From contig CM075760.1 in the NCBI GenBank assembly GCA_037974335.1, forward strand, positions 58,495,812-58,559,811: a stretch of DNA of 64,000 nucleotides. Direction: 5' to 3'. A program made the position numbers and the translations under genes. The stretch comes from Prionace glauca (lineage: Eukaryota; Chordata; Chondrichthyes; Carcharhiniformes; Carcharhinidae). The first letter of the stretch is position 1; the number at the start of each line of letters is the position of its first letter. A model generated the notes under the pieces. That model made no database searches and was not told the DNA's origin. It saw only the letters and a list, made by a program, of their open reading frames with translations. Positions 22,321-33,742 of the stretch are shown here, piece after piece.

Positions 22321-23079
22321 TCACTTGTGAACTCGTTGGTGTGTCAGAAGGTTAGAAGATTGAGTGAACTCCTTCCCACACATGGAGCAAGTGAATGGTC
22401 TCTCCTCAGTGTGAGTGCGTTGATGTTTCAATAGATGAGATGAACAAGTAAATCTTTTCGCACACTCGGAGCAGGTGAACGGCCTCTCTCCGCTGTGAAC
22501 TCGCCGATGTGTCAGCAGTGCGGCTGATCGAGTGAATCCCTTCCCACATTCGGCGCAGGTGAATGGCCTCTCTCCAGTGTGAGTGCGTCGATGTCTCAGC
22601 AGGTTATCACTGTTTTTAAAACTGTCCTCACAGTCAGGACATTTAAAAGCTCTCGCATCAGAGTGAGTGCGCTGGTGTCTCAACAGGTTGGATGAATTAA
22701 TGAACCCCTTCCCACACATGGAGCAGGTGAACGGCCTCTCCCCAGTGTGAGTGCGCTGGTGTACGGTGAATTCAGATGATTTCCTGAACCCAGTCCCACA
22801 ATAAGGACACTTGAATGGCCTCTGGTCAGTGTGAACACGTTGATGAGACATCAGGTCTCCAGAACTTTTATAGCACTTCCCACAGTCTGGACATTTAAAA
22901 GGTCTCAAGTCAGTGTGAACTCGCTGGTGTTGCAGCAGGTTGGATGACTCTCTGAATCCCTTCCCACACATGGAGCAGGTGAATGGCCTCTTCCCAGTGT
23001 GAGTGCGCTGATGAATTTCCAGCTGGGATGGCCATTTGAATCCCTTTCCACAATCCTCACATTTCCATGGTTTCTCCAT
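22321..23079 (-). CDS. C2H2 zinc-finger protein, 9 fingers
   Basis: 252 residues, exactly nine 28-residue C2H2 units from MEKPWKC to QRVHK. Two finger types alternate: [10 protein letters not shown]-type fingers and FKCPDC/FKCPYC-type fingers (3, 4 and 6) with TDLRP, TDQRP and SDARA linkers. The [13 protein letters not shown] type is shared with the gene at 27907 and the pseudogene at 26130, which links these three as a subfamily. All cysteines and histidines are present. The exon begins near 23414 (complement acceptor TTTTACAG). The upstream exon sequence holds decayed finger remnants and is read as 5' UTR. Expected to be a nuclear DNA-binding protein; target unknown. Confidence 0.92.
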   Translation of the reverse strand: MEKPWKCEDCGKGFKWPSQLEIHQRTHTGKRPFTCSMCGKGFRESSNLLQHQRVHTDLRPFKCPDCGKCYKSSGDLMSHQRVHTDQRPFKCPYCGTGFRKSSEFTVHQRTHTGERPFTCSMCGKGFINSSNLLRHQRTHSDARAFKCPDCEDSFKNSDNLLRHRRTHTGERPFTCAECGKGFTRSAALLTHRRVHSGERPFTCSECAKRFTCSSHLLKHQRTHTEERPFTCSMCGKEFTQSSNLLTHQRVHK

Positions 23080-23689
23080 GGTGCCGGTATCCTCGTGTCT
23101 GTCCAGGTTGAATGATCAGTTGACTACACACACAACACATGTACGGTTCCTCCCCGCTGTGAATGTTGTTATGTTTTTTCAGGCTGTGTAACTGGTTAAA
23201 GCTCTTTCCATTGTCAGTTCACTGGAACATTCTCACTTGTGTGTCTTGGTGCTTTTCCAGTCACACCGATGTTTGTAATTTTTTCCCACAGACAGAACAA
23301 ATATTTCTCCTTCCACATTGATACTCAGGTCCAGATGAATGGAGTGACTCTGTCAGATCACAATGTGATGTTTGATTTAAGTTTCCCACCTGTCAATCCT
23401 CCCATCCTAATCCCCTGTAAAAGGAGTTTACAGAAGTTATCGGTGTAAATACAGGATAGAAATTCAGAACAGACACTAGTTTGGATGAAACATTCTTTCG
23501 TTTCTTATTCCCTCCAATCATATGGTCCAAACGAATTGAATGACAAAAATCAACAACCAAGCCTCAACAAAACCAAAGGGAATCTTCCTAACTGAATCAG
23601 ACAGTTCTGACGAGTGTCTCTGGAAAGTTTGATGTAGCCTCGGGCACTAGGACCCAGTTAAAAACAGAAATCCTGAAGCCCGTCCACTC

Positions 23690-23990
23690 TCTGTTGTGTC
23701 ACAATGGGCGTCACCAAGACGCCAGCGCATGCGCTCTGCCCTCCGCTGAACTAAGATGGTGGCTGGTAACCGGGAGTCTTGGCCCCGGGAGAACAAACCG
23801 GAGCTGAAACCCGGAACCTGCAGCTCCGTACTCGCAGTTTGAGGCTTTCAGCAGGTATTTAAAAACCCTCGCCGTTCACCCGCCGACTCCGTCGGAGCCG
23901 CGCCTTTCCACATCTTTACCGGCTGCGGATGAGACAAAACGATCCGCCCTCCCCTTCGCCGTCACTAACACTGCGCCTGCGCACTGTGGT
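23690..23990. promoter_or_regulatory. CpG-rich promoter-like region
   Basis: CpG-rich DNA with an NRF1-like 'gcgcatgcgc' near 23727, a YY1-like 'aagatggtggct' near 23753, and a possible plus-strand donor CAG|GTATTT near 23853. By position it should serve the minus-strand gene at 22321-23079, but the motifs do not fix a direction and it may be bidirectional. Confidence 0.55.
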
Positions 23991-24002
23991 GTCGTTAGGG
24001 GA

Positions 24003-24530
24003 TAAAGAACAATAGAGCGCAGGAACAGAGCCTTCAGCCCACAGACCTGTGCCTATCACATTGTCATATCTAAACCAACCGCTTATATCCCTCTATACCC
24101 GTCTGTTCATGTGTCTATCCAGATAAATTTTAAATGTCGCTAATGTATCTGCCTCAACCACCTCACTTGGCAATGCATTCCAGGCCCCCACTGCCATTTG
24201 TGTAGAAAAAAACTTCCCCTGCACATCTCCACTGAACCTTCCCCCCCCCCCCACCTTGAATTGTGCCCACTTGTGATTGTCATTTCTGCCCAGCAAAAAA
24301 GCTTACCTTATCTATGCACCTCATAATTTTATAAACTTCTATCAGGTCACCCCACGGCCTCTGTCTTTCCAGTTTATTCAATCTTTCCTCGTAGCGAATA
24401 CGCTCCATACCATGCAACATCCTGGTAAACATTTTCTGTACTCCCTCCAAAGCCACCACATCCTTCTGGTAGAGTGCCAAAAAGAATTGTGGCCTAACCA
24501 ATGTTTTATGTAACTAACAATTTGCCAACT
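24003..24530 (-). mobile_element. CR1-like LINE 3' fragment (second CR1 family)
   Basis: The complement encodes degenerate RT C-terminal sequence and ends in a 'ctattgttcttta'-type tail. It is closer to the family of 59105-61350 than to the 52225 family. A C-run near 24240 interrupts it. Confidence 0.75.
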
Positions 24531-24630
24531 TTTATACTCAACATTAACGATCATGGGGAATGTTGGACAAAATCACCAATGTTGAAAGTCCCAATAGTTA
24601 ATTCACTGTTTTTGCTTTGATATGAACATT

Positions 24631-24930
24631 AAGGTGGTACAGTAGTTAGCACTGCTGCCTCACAGTGTCAGGGACCTGGATTCAATTCCCAGCCTTGTGG
24701 AGTCTATGTGGAGTTTGCACATTCTCTCCGTATCTGCATGGGTTCCCTTTGTGTTCTCTGGTTCCTCCCACAGTCCGAATGATGTGCTGGTTAGGTGCAT
24801 TCGCTGTGCTAAATTCTCCCTCAGTGTACCCTAACAGGCACTGGAGTGTGGCAACTATGGGGTTTTCACAGTAACTTGATTGCAGTGTGAATGTAAGCCT
24901 ACTTGTGATGCTAATAAATAAATAGACTGT
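24631..24930 (+). mobile_element. tRNA-derived SINE, near full length
   Basis: Head 'gttagcactgctgcctcaca', B-box 'ggattcaattcc', and the 3' end 'aagcctacttgtgatgctaa' followed by TAAATAAATAG. This 3' end differs from that of 4428-4740, so two SINE subtypes share one head. Confidence 0.82.
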
Positions 24931-24984
24931 ATTCTTTCACTAACAAGACCAGCAGCAAACATTCCCTATCCCCAGGTACCTGTG

Positions 24985-25840
24985 GGCAAGGTAATGTTTG
25001 ACCTTCTTGAACTGTTGCACTCCATGTGGTGAAGGTGCTCCCATCATGCCTTAGGTAAGAGTTATAGGTTATTCACCCAGCGATGATGAAAAATGGTAAT
25101 ACATGTCAATAATAACAATATGTATTTATATGTCTCCCATGTAATAGACTTTCCCAGAGCATTTCAAAGAATTGTTATACACTAAATGCTTTTGCATGTC
25201 AGTGAGCTCGGGGGTGATGAGTGAACAAAACTTGATGTGAGTAAGCACATGGCCAGCAGAGATTTGGATGACTTCAAGGAGCTTGAATGTAGGAGGCCGG
25301 GAATGCATTCAGATAGTTAAATCCGGAGTTATTGAAGTAAAGGGCAAGAGTTCCAGCTGCAGATGAGCAGAATCAAGGACAGAGTCAGGTGATGTTACTG
25401 AGATGAAAATTGGCAGTCTTGGTGATTATGCAGATATGAGGTCAGAAGCTCGGTTTAGAGTGAAAGCTGTTATTGAGGCTGGGAACAGTCCGGTTCAGTC
25501 TCAGACAGTTGTCAGGGAGAAGGATGGAATCAGTAGTGTGGGAATGGAATTTGCATTGGGGACTGAAGAGAAATGGTTTCCTTCTTCCCAGTCGTTAAAT
25601 GGAGCTCATTGCTGTTCATTCAGTACTGGATATCAGACAGGGCAGGACAGTGTGCGAGTTGGAGGGGAATTTGGAGATGATGATGTTTGCATACAACTGG
25701 CCCTCCTTGGTGTGGAAGTTGAAGATTTGGAGAATTTTGTCAAAGTTCTGAGTAATTATAGTAGAAAATCACCCTCCTTTGTCCCTGCCTCTTTCACCTC
25801 TCTCCCCTCCCACAGAGGCCAGAGTCTTGTGTAGGCTCAG
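24985..25840 (+). repeat. Nested old repeats in the zinc-finger intron (copy 1)
   Basis: Outer repeat A ('gaccttcttgaactgttgca') is visible at 24985-25085 and resumes at about 25645 ('gtgcgagttggaggggaa'). A second repeat B fills the space between. The same arrangement or junction appears at 26690-27260, 32110-33370 and 42590-43080. The 143-residue open frame through it is not kept in the other copies. Confidence 0.65.
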
Positions 25841-26129
25841 ACTGGGTGGTAAGTTCCCTTCCCTGAAGGACATGAGTGAACCATTCAGGTTTTTATGATA
25901 ATCTTGGAGCTTCCATGGTCACTTTTTCCACGTGTCAGACGCACAGTTTACGAGATTCATTCAGCTCAATTTTATAACCTGCCTTTGTGTTTTTGTGGGC
26001 ACTCTCTCACTCCCTTTTCTCTTTTTTTAAATTAATTTCATGAGGTATTGAAAGAGGAGGATATGTAGTCAGGAAACTCAAACCAAACATTCACATCAGG
26101 ACCTGATGAAGTTTTCCAAATTATGGGAT

Positions 26130-26640
26130 TTTGAACATTGAAGGAAAAAACACTGTTCATCGTGGGGAAAAACATGTTCTAAGTGCGGATGAGGCTTCAA
26201 CCAATCATCTAATCTGTTGAGACACAATCACACCGGGGGAAACTGTGGAAACATGAGGACTGTGAGAAGGGCTTCAGTTACCCATCTAACCTGGAAACTC
26301 AGCGACGCAGTCACACAAGGGAGAGGCCATTAACCGGCTCTGAATGTGGGATGGGATTAAATAAGTCAAACAATCTGTTGAAACACCAGCAGGTTCACTC
26401 AGGGAAGAGGCCATGAGGGAAACGATTCACTCAGTCATCATTACCCATGACATAACAGCAAGTTCACACTGACGAGAAACCTTTGAAATGCCCAGACTGT
26501 GGGAAGTGCTATAAAAGATCCCAGGAACTGATGTCCCAGCAACATGTTCACACTGAAGAGAGCCTGGGAGAGCATAGATCATGGAGAATTGTGTGACTGA
26601 AGGATATTACAGAGAAAGGAGTGGTCGCAGTCATGGAGAA
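26130..26640 (+). pseudogene. C2H2 zinc-finger pseudogene
   Basis: It aligns by eye with the 5' half of the gene at 27907, including the intron 3' end and the 'gattttgaacat' start region, but the start codon reads ATT, and stops and small frameshifts break the fingers (for example at the 'gaggccatgagggaaacg' site). Recognisable fingers include the FKCPDC-type 'gcccagactgtgggaagtg'. A host gene copy that has decayed. Confidence 0.85.
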
Positions 26641-26689
26641 ATTTGGAAACAAGAATGGGATTTTAAAATGTTAGTGGTTCTTAAACGGG

Positions 26690-27260
26690 AACCTTTATAG
26701 GTCGGTGAGCAGAGGGGTGATGGGTGAACAAATCTTGAGCACAGACAGCAGAGTTTCGGATGACCTCAGGAGTGAAGGGAAGCTGAATGTGGGAGACCAG
26801 CAAAGAGTGCATTTGGATAGTTAAGTCCAGATGTAATAAAGGAATGGATGAGATTCTCTGAATAAGATGATTTGAGACTCGGGCGATGTTACTGAGATGG
26901 AAATAGGCATTCTAGGTGATGATGAGGATATATGGCTGGAAGCTTAGTTTGGGATGAGACAGGACACTGAGGTCGTGAGAAGTCTGGTTCAGCCTCAGAC
27001 AGTTGCCAGGGAGAGGGAGTGAAGTTTATTTTGAGGACTAAAGACAACGGCTTTGTTCTTAATATTCAATTGGAAGAAGTTTCTGTTCATCCAGTTCTGG
27101 ATGTCAGACATGTCAGGACAGTGTGTGAGTTGAAAAGGAACTTGGAGATGATGGTGTTCCCAAATGCCTGCTTTGTTGTTCCATCTAATTGGTGGAGGTT
27201 GTGGGAGTTTGAAATATTTGAATTTCTCTTTTTTCCTGTGCTGCCCAATTCTGTCTCACC
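26690..27260 (+). repeat. Nested old repeats in the zinc-finger intron (copy 2)
   Basis: Shows the B-to-A junction ('gttctggatgtcagac' followed by 'gtcaggacagtgtgtgag') seen also in the other copies. It precedes the gene at 27907. Confidence 0.65.
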
Positions 27261-27394
27261 CTCTTCTACTTCTGCCTCTCTGCTGCTTCCCCCCTCGATC
27301 TGTTCTCCCAGATTATCCAGAATTTTGTGTCACCCCTGACCAGGGAGCAGGTTTCCTTCCCTGAAGGGCATCTGTGAATCAGTTGGGTTTTTTT

Positions 27395-27653
27395 AAAGTT
27401 AGAAGTTTATTTATTAGTCACAAGTAGGCTTACATTAACACTGCAATGAAGTCACTGTGAAATTCCCCTAGTTGCCACATTCCGGCACCTGTTTGGGTTA
27501 ATGCACCTGTCAATGCACATGTCTTTCAGACTTTGGGAGGAAACCCATGCAGACACGGGGAGAACGTACAAACTCCACGCAGTGATCCAAGCTAGGAATT
27601 GAACCGGGTCCCTGGTGCTGTGAGGCATCAGTGCTAACCACTGTGCCGCCCAA
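27395..27653 (-). mobile_element. tRNA-derived SINE, full length
   Basis: Complement of the SINE type at 24631-24930, from 'tttatttattagtcacaag' to the head complement 'gctaaccactgtgccgcc'. Confidence 0.82.
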
Positions 27654-27906
27654 TGACAATCCAGCAGTTTCCATGATCACTTTTTCCTGCTGCTGGCACC
27701 ACAAATTACCAGATTCATTCAGTTTAATTTCACAACCTGCCTTTGTGTTTCTGTGGGTTCTCTCTCACTGCCTTTTTTCTATTTAAATCAATTTCATAGG
27801 ATTTTAGAAGAGGAGGATTTTCAGTCAGGAAACACAAAGTGAACATCACATCAGGATCTGATGGAGTTGCCCAATGTAACCATTGTATCATTGTTGGATT
27901 TGGAAC

Positions 27907-29181
27907 ATGGAAGAAACAGGCATTGATCGCATTGGGCAGAATCTGTACATGTGTTCTGTGTATGAATCATCTGACCGTACGAACCACAAGTGCAGTCACA
28001 CTGAAGAGAAGCTGTTGAAATGTGGGGACTGCGAGGAAGAATTCCATTCCCCATCTGACCTGGAAATTCACCAGCGAGTTCACACCGGGGAGAGGCCATT
28101 CACCTGCTCTGTGTGTGGGAAAGGATTCACTCAGTCGTTCAACCTGCTGAGACACCAACAAGTTCACACTGGAGAGAGACCATTCACCTGCTCCAAATGT
28201 GGGAAGGGATTCACTCAGTCCTCCAATCTGCTGGTACATCAGCGAGTTCACACCGGGGAGAGGCCATTCACCTGCTCTCAGTGTGGGAAGGGATTCATTC
28301 ACACAAGCAACCTGCTATCACACCAGCGAGTTCACACTGACAAGAGACCTTTTAACTGTCCAGCATGTAGGAAGTGTTTTAAAAGTTCCAGGGAACTGAC
28401 ACGCCATCAGCAAGCTCACACCGAGGAAAGACCATTTTACTGTTCAGAATGTGGAAAGGGCTATAAAAGTTCCTGGGAACTGACATACCACCAACGTGTT
28501 CACACTGAGGAGAGACCATTCAGGTGCTCTCACTGCGGGACTGGGTTCAGGCAATCATCTCAACTCACTGTACACCAGCGAATTCACACTGGGAAAAGGC
28601 CATTCACCTGCACGGAGTGTGGGAAGGGATTTAGTCGGTCATCCCAACTCATGGTGCACCAGCGGGTTCACTCTGGAGAGAGACCTTTCAAGTGCCCAGA
28701 CTGTGGGAATTACTATAAGAGTTCTGGAGAGCTGAAATCCCATCAGCATGTTCACACTGACGAGAGACCATTCAGATGCTCTCACTGTGCAATTGGATTC
28801 AGGCAATCATCCCATCTCACTGAACACCAGCGAATTCACACTGGGGAGAGACCATTCACCTGCTCCAATTGTGGGAAGGGATTCACTCAGTCCTCCCAAC
28901 TCAGGGCTCATCAGCGAGTTCACACTGAGGAGAGACCTTTCAAATGCCCAGACTGTGAGAAGTGCTACAAACGATCTGGAGATCTGAGGTCCCACCAACG
29001 TGTTCACACCGACGAGAGACCGTTCAGGTGCCCTCAATGTGGGACTGGGTTCATTCGATCGTCGATACTAATTGAACACCAGCGAGTTCACACTGGGGAG
29101 AAACCATTCACCTGCTCCAAGTGTTGGAAGCGATTCACTCGGAAATCCAACCTGCTGATGCATCAGCAAGTTCATAAGTGA
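27907..29181 (+). CDS. C2H2 zinc-finger protein, 14 fingers
   Basis: The ATG at 27907 lies in the 'ggaacATGgaag' context shared by paralogues, giving 424 residues. A broken first finger (CSVYESS, second cysteine replaced by tyrosine) is followed by fourteen intact C2H2 fingers. Fingers with FKCPDC/FNCPAC cores and YKSS-x-EL helices alternate with FRCSHC-GFRQSS fingers, forming a two-finger module repeated about three times (fingers 6-7, 9-10 and 12-13). The exon starts at 27800 after 'ttcatag'. No effector domain. Expected to act as a nuclear DNA-binding protein; target unknown. Frame and all zinc ligands after finger 0 are intact. I cannot find a clear promoter; the nearest upstream unit is the pseudogene at 26130, with which it may have shared one. 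Confidence 0.93.
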   Translation: MEETGIDRIGQNLYMCSVYESSDRTNHKCSHTEEKLLKCGDCEEEFHSPSDLEIHQRVHTGERPFTCSVCGKGFTQSFNLLRHQQVHTGERPFTCSKCGKGFTQSSNLLVHQRVHTGERPFTCSQCGKGFIHTSNLLSHQRVHTDKRPFNCPACRKCFKSSRELTRHQQAHTEERPFYCSECGKGYKSSWELTYHQRVHTEERPFRCSHCGTGFRQSSQLTVHQRIHTGKRPFTCTECGKGFSRSSQLMVHQRVHSGERPFKCPDCGNYYKSSGELKSHQHVHTDERPFRCSHCAIGFRQSSHLTEHQRIHTGERPFTCSNCGKGFTQSSQLRAHQRVHTEERPFKCPDCEKCYKRSGDLRSHQRVHTDERPFRCPQCGTGFIRSSILIEHQRVHTGEKPFTCSKCWKRFTRKSNLLMHQQVHK

Positions 29182-29344
29182 AGGTAGGATTTAGACTTTG
29201 CTGTAATCAGACCCAGGACTGAACAACATTCATTGGGGTCCTATTCTGCTGGTGTTCATAAACTGCAGCTCAGTAATAGGTGTTAATGTTCTGGATAAAA
29301 TTAAACTAAATCAGTTTTGTATCAAACAAAATATGCTATAATTT

Positions 29345-29910
29345 TCTTTGTTCTTTGTTTTGTCTTTCGTACACGAGATGTGAGGAATTATAATTATACT
29401 GGCTGCTTTCCGAGTTAGCGGGAAGAGTAGACAGAATGAATGAAAAGGAGGCTGGTTTATGTGATGGATTCATGACCTTTTGTAGTTTCTTGCAGTCTTG
29501 GGCTGAGCAGGAGCCATGCCAAGCTGTGATACAACCAAAAAGAATGCTTCCTGTGGTGCATCTATAAAATTTGGTGAGAGTCATAGCTGACATGCCAAAT
29601 TTCCTTAGTCCTCTGAGAAAGTAGAGGGGCTGGTGGGCTTTCTTAACTGTAGCGTAGGCATGGGGGAACCAGGACTGGTTGCTGGTGATCTGTACAGCTA
29701 AAAGCTTGAAGCCCTCGACCGTCTCTCTTTTATCCCCTTTGTAGGTTATGTTCTCCAATACGCTTCCTGAAGCCGAGGACAATATTCTTTGTTTTGTTGA
29801 CATTGAGGGAGGGTTATTGGCGTCGCACCAGTTCTCAAGTTTCTCTATCTCATTCCTGTATTCTATCTCATCATTGTTTGAGATCCGACCCACTACGGTG
29901 GTGTCATCAG
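29345..29910 (-). mobile_element. L2/Rex1-like LINE fragment
   Basis: The complement encodes part of the RT C-terminal half (KKAHQPLYFLRGLRKFGMS, then FYRCTTGSILFGCITAWHG) with some frame damage. Same family as 61745-62275, but a more 5' region. Confidence 0.82.
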
Positions 29911-29984
29911 CAATAAGAGTGGCATTAATAAAGTAGCATAGCCTTCACATAATAATGCAGTTATACAAACATAATATATTCACT

Positions 29985-30241
29985 CCACTAGAGGCTCAAA
30001 CATCCTAGACCACCGCGACACAAATATCAAACATGCCTCCCACTCATTGACCCCTACAAAGCTGGCGGCCGCGCATGCGGTCTGCTGCACATTGCCCTCA
30101 ATAAAGATGGCTATCGTTAATCTGGGCCGAACATGAGGAACTGCAGCCCGCTCGGTCCAAAAAGAGGAACTGAGACGTTCTTGTTCGGGATTTGCATTTA
30201 CAAGACACGTTTCCAAAACCTCTTCACCCATCCGCCAGATA
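29985..30241. promoter_or_regulatory. CpG-rich promoter-like block, cut by a CR1 insertion
   Basis: Contains NRF1-like 'gcgcatgcgg' and YY1-like 'aagatggctatcg' motifs. The CpG-rich sequence appears to resume at 31196 after the CR1 copy, so it was probably one promoter region. Confidence 0.5.
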
Positions 30242-31195
30242 AGAACATAATAAGAACATAAGAAATAGGAGCAGGAGTAGGCCATCTAGCCCTTCGAGCC
30301 TGCCCCGCCATTCAATAAGATCATGGCTGATCTGTCGCTGCTCAGTTCCACTTTCCCGCCCTCTCCCCATAACCCTTAATCCCCTCTCTTATCAAAAACC
30401 CATCAACCTGCGTCTTAAAAATATTTAGCGAGGCAGCCTCCACCACTTCAAAGGGCAGAGAATTCACCACCCTTTGAGTGAAGAAATTCCTCCTCAACTC
30501 CATTCTAAACCGCCTCCCCTTTATCTTGAGGCTGTGCCCCCTAATCCTACTGTCTTTTTTGAGCAGGAAGAGTCTCTCCACCTCTATCCTATCCATCCTA
30601 TTCATCATCTTATACGTCTCAATGAGATCTCCCCTCATTCTTCTAAACTCTAACGAGTTCAAGCCCAGTTTATTCAGCCTCTCCTCATAGCTCAACCCCC
30701 TCAACTCCGGTATCAGCCTAGTAAACCTCCTCTGCACTCCCTCCAAGGCCAAAATATCTTTGCGCAGGTGCGGCGCCCAAAACTGCACACAGTACTCCAG
30801 CTGCGGCCTCACCAATGTCCTATACAGCTGCAGCAAGACCTCCCTACTTTTATATTCAATCCCCCTTGCTATGAAGGCCAGCATCCCATTTGCCTTCCTG
30901 ACCACCTGCTGCACCTGCAAGCTGGGTTTTTGCGACTCATGCACAAGGACCCCGAGGTCCCTCTGCACCGTCGCCTGCTGCAGTTTTTCGCCCCGTAAGT
31001 AATAGTCCTTCCTACCATTCTTCCTACCAAAGTGGACTACCTCACACTTGCCAACATTAAATTCCATTTGCCATTTCCTGGCCCATTCGCCCAGCCTATC
31101 TAGATCCTTCTGTAGACTCTCCACACCCTCCGCACAATTTGCCTTTCCCCCAATCTTGGTGTCATCAGCAAATTTCGACACCTACACTCGGTTCC
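30242..31195 (-). mobile_element. CR1 LINE, 5'-truncated young copy in a CpG-rich region
   Basis: 279 open residues of ORF2, from FADDTKIGG onward, with a 3' tail 'aagaacataataagaacata' at the 30242 side. Truncated near 31195. Confidence 0.95.
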
Positions 31196-31500
31196 ATTGC
31201 ATCGCTGCGAACCTTTAATATCCTCTTGCCGAAAAAGCCGCTCTGTCGCCTTTACCCGCATTGCGCATGTCTCAGTTACAGCTAGGCCCCGCCCCTTCTT
31301 TCACTCCGATTGGTTGGAGGACCAGCCACTCCCGCTCGGTCTTCCAGCCGTCCCCCTTTTTCTATTGGTCCAGAACTGCTGTCAATTAGTCCCCGGGCAT
31401 TGTGACGTTGAGCGTGTGCAGTGAGGCTCATGCCCAGGGACGGGCGCTTGTTTGTCTCCTCTTCAGTGGGAAGGAGGCTGATGAGTGGAGGCAGCGTTAG
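31196..31500 (+). promoter_or_regulatory. CCAAT/CpG promoter of the 33743-34453 zinc-finger gene
   Basis: GC box 'ccccgcccc' near 31287, CCAAT boxes (as ATTGG) near 31309 and 31363, and the dyad GGAGGACC (31316-31323) / GGTCTTCC (31338-31345), a diverged form of the dyad in two other promoters here. Exon 1 and its donor are not resolved. Confidence 0.6.
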
Positions 31501-31646
31501 AGGCAGTGGGTGGGAGGGGAGGCTCCATACCCCCAGTAAGAAACTAGTGGCACCGCCTCAATACCCAACACAACGGCAGCTGCAGCGCTTTCTCCTGGTG
31601 TCAGCCCCAGTGGACAAATGTGGCTTCAGGAAGGAAATGCAGCAAT

Positions 31647-31915
31647 GGGTTTGTTACTAAAAAATCATCTTTAACTCACTTCACTGACCCTGGAGCAGGA
31701 AGCAGAGAATGGGGGAAATTTCTATTCTGCACTCACACTGATGGGTTTGTTAATGAAAAATCATCTTTAACTCACTTTACTGATCCTGGAGCAGGAGAAT
31801 GGGGGGAATTTGTATTCTGCACTCACACTGATGGGTTTGTTAATGAAAAATCATCTTTAACTCAGTTTACTGATCCTGGAGCAGGAGAATGGGGGGAATT
31901 TGTATTCTGCACTCT
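31647..31915. repeat. Three tandem copies of a ~90-96 bp unit
   Basis: Units start with 'gggtttgtta' at 31647, 31743 and 31833 (periods 96 and 90). Copies 2 and 3 are almost identical. Because both periods are multiples of three, one plus-strand frame stays open across all three copies (peptide motif SSLTHFTDPGAG), but it has no good ATG context and no splice evidence. Confidence 0.9.
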
Positions 31916-32109
31916 CTGGCCTTAACACTGTTTCTTTCGTAGTCAGAAATTGTTTTTTTTTCTGCACATTAGTCCATTTCTCTTCTTAGCTCATATTGAT
32001 AGGAAATAAAATGCTGTAGATTTAACTGTTATTCATTCGAAATACTGTGAAAGTTTAACGTTCTGTCTTTCTCCATAGATAAATTGTATTGCCAGTTGAC
32101 TGTGGGGAA

Positions 32110-33370
32110 GATGATTTTTGACCTTCTTGAATCACTGCAGTGTGTGTGGTGAAAGTGCTCCTACAATGTTATCAGGTAAGGAATTACAGGTTATTTACCC
32201 AGTGATATATGTCCAAGTTAGTGACACTAATTTGTGTTTAGATCACAGTTTTGGTACAATGCATAATTCCAATACATTTTATGGAAATGTTACAAAACAA
32301 CATTTGACACTGAGCCACATAAGGAGTTTCGGGCAGATGATATAAAGATTGATTAGAGGTAGATTTTAAGAGCACCTTAAAGGAGGAAAGTGAGTTAGAA
32401 GGAAATATTTAAGGAGACTATTCCAGAGCTTGGGGCCCAGGCAACTGAAAGAACAGTCACATACAGTGAAGTAATTTAATATTAGAAATGTTCATGAAAG
32501 TTGGGTTTTGTGGATTAGCAAGCACAGGGGTGAAGGGTGAATACCTCTTGGTGTGAGTAAGCAGACAAGCAGTGGAGTTATTGACGTCTCAAGATTACAG
32601 GGAGGCTCAATGCAGCAGGTCGGCAGTCAGTTTCTTCATTTGTGTCACAAGTAGGCTTGTATTAACACTGCAGTAAAGTTACTTGAAAATCCCCTTGTCG
32701 CCTATTGGGGTACACTAAGGGAGAATTTAGCACGGCCAATGCACATACCCAGCACACATTTCGGACTGTAGGCGCACTTGGAGGAAAGCTGTGCAGACAC
32801 GGGAGACTTTGCACAGACAATGACCCAAGCTGGGAATCAAATTAGGATCCCTGATACTGTGAGGCAGAAGTGCAAACTGTGCCACCATGCTGCCCTTGCA
32901 TGAGGATAGTTAAATCCAAATTAACAAAGGCATGGATAAGAGTTTCCACCTCACAGTGGAATGGATGAGAGTTCCAGATGAGCTGAGATTGGAGTTGAGT
33001 CAGACAATGTCACTGAGGTAGAAATAGGGTGGTTTTGATGATGTGGATGTGTGGCTGGAAACTCACCTTACAGTGAAATATTTCACCAGGGTTGTGAACA
33101 GCCTGGTTCAGCCTCACACAGTTGCCAGGAAGAGGGATAGAGTTGCTGGTGAGGGATGGAGTTTGTTATGGGGATGGAGGACAATGGGTTCAATCTCCCC
33201 AGTATTTATATGGAAGAAATTTCTATCCTTTATTCCTGGAAGTCAGAAAAGTCAGGATGATGTGTGAGTTGGAGGGGAAACTTGGAGCTGATGGTGTTCA
33301 CATCTACCTGCTACCTTGGCCCTTCTTGATGGTGGAGGTTGAGGACTTGGGATATTCTGTCAAAATTCTT
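32110..33370 (+). repeat. Nested old repeats in the zinc-finger intron (copy 3, most complete)
   Basis: Repeat A runs from about 32110 ('gaccttcttgaatcactgca') to 32215 and resumes at about 33250 ('gtcaggatgatgtgtgag'). Repeat B lies between and is itself interrupted by the SINE at 32625-32898. Confidence 0.65.
32625..32898 (-). mobile_element. tRNA-derived SINE
   Basis: Complement of the 24631-type SINE ('gtgtcacaagtaggcttgta' end, then the head complement). Inserted into repeat B. Confidence 0.78.
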
Positions 33371-33742
33371 ATCAAGATGTAAATGCATAAAATTCCTCTC
33401 CTTCACCCCTGCCTCCTATTTCTTTGTCTCCTCCCATCGTGCCCAGTGTCTTGTGTAGAGACAGACTAGGTGCAGGTTTTCTTCCCTGAAGGACATTGAG
33501 GCAATTGTGTTTTTATGACAATCCCATAGTTTTTATAGTCATTTATTCCTCGTGCAAGACCCACAAATTACCAGGTTCATTCAGCTCAATTTCACAACCT
33601 GCCTTTGTGTTTTTCTGGGTGTTCTCTCACTCCCTCTTTTTCTGTTTTAAATCAATTTCACAGGATTTCAGAAGAAGAGAATGATATCAGAACCTGAGAG
33701 TCGCCCAATTTATTGAAATCTTAAAATCATCCGATTTTGAAC

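Noticed and set aside
25403-25834. 143-codon open frame
   Set aside because: It lies in an old dispersed repeat; the same repeat copies at 27 kb, 33 kb and 43 kb do not keep the frame.
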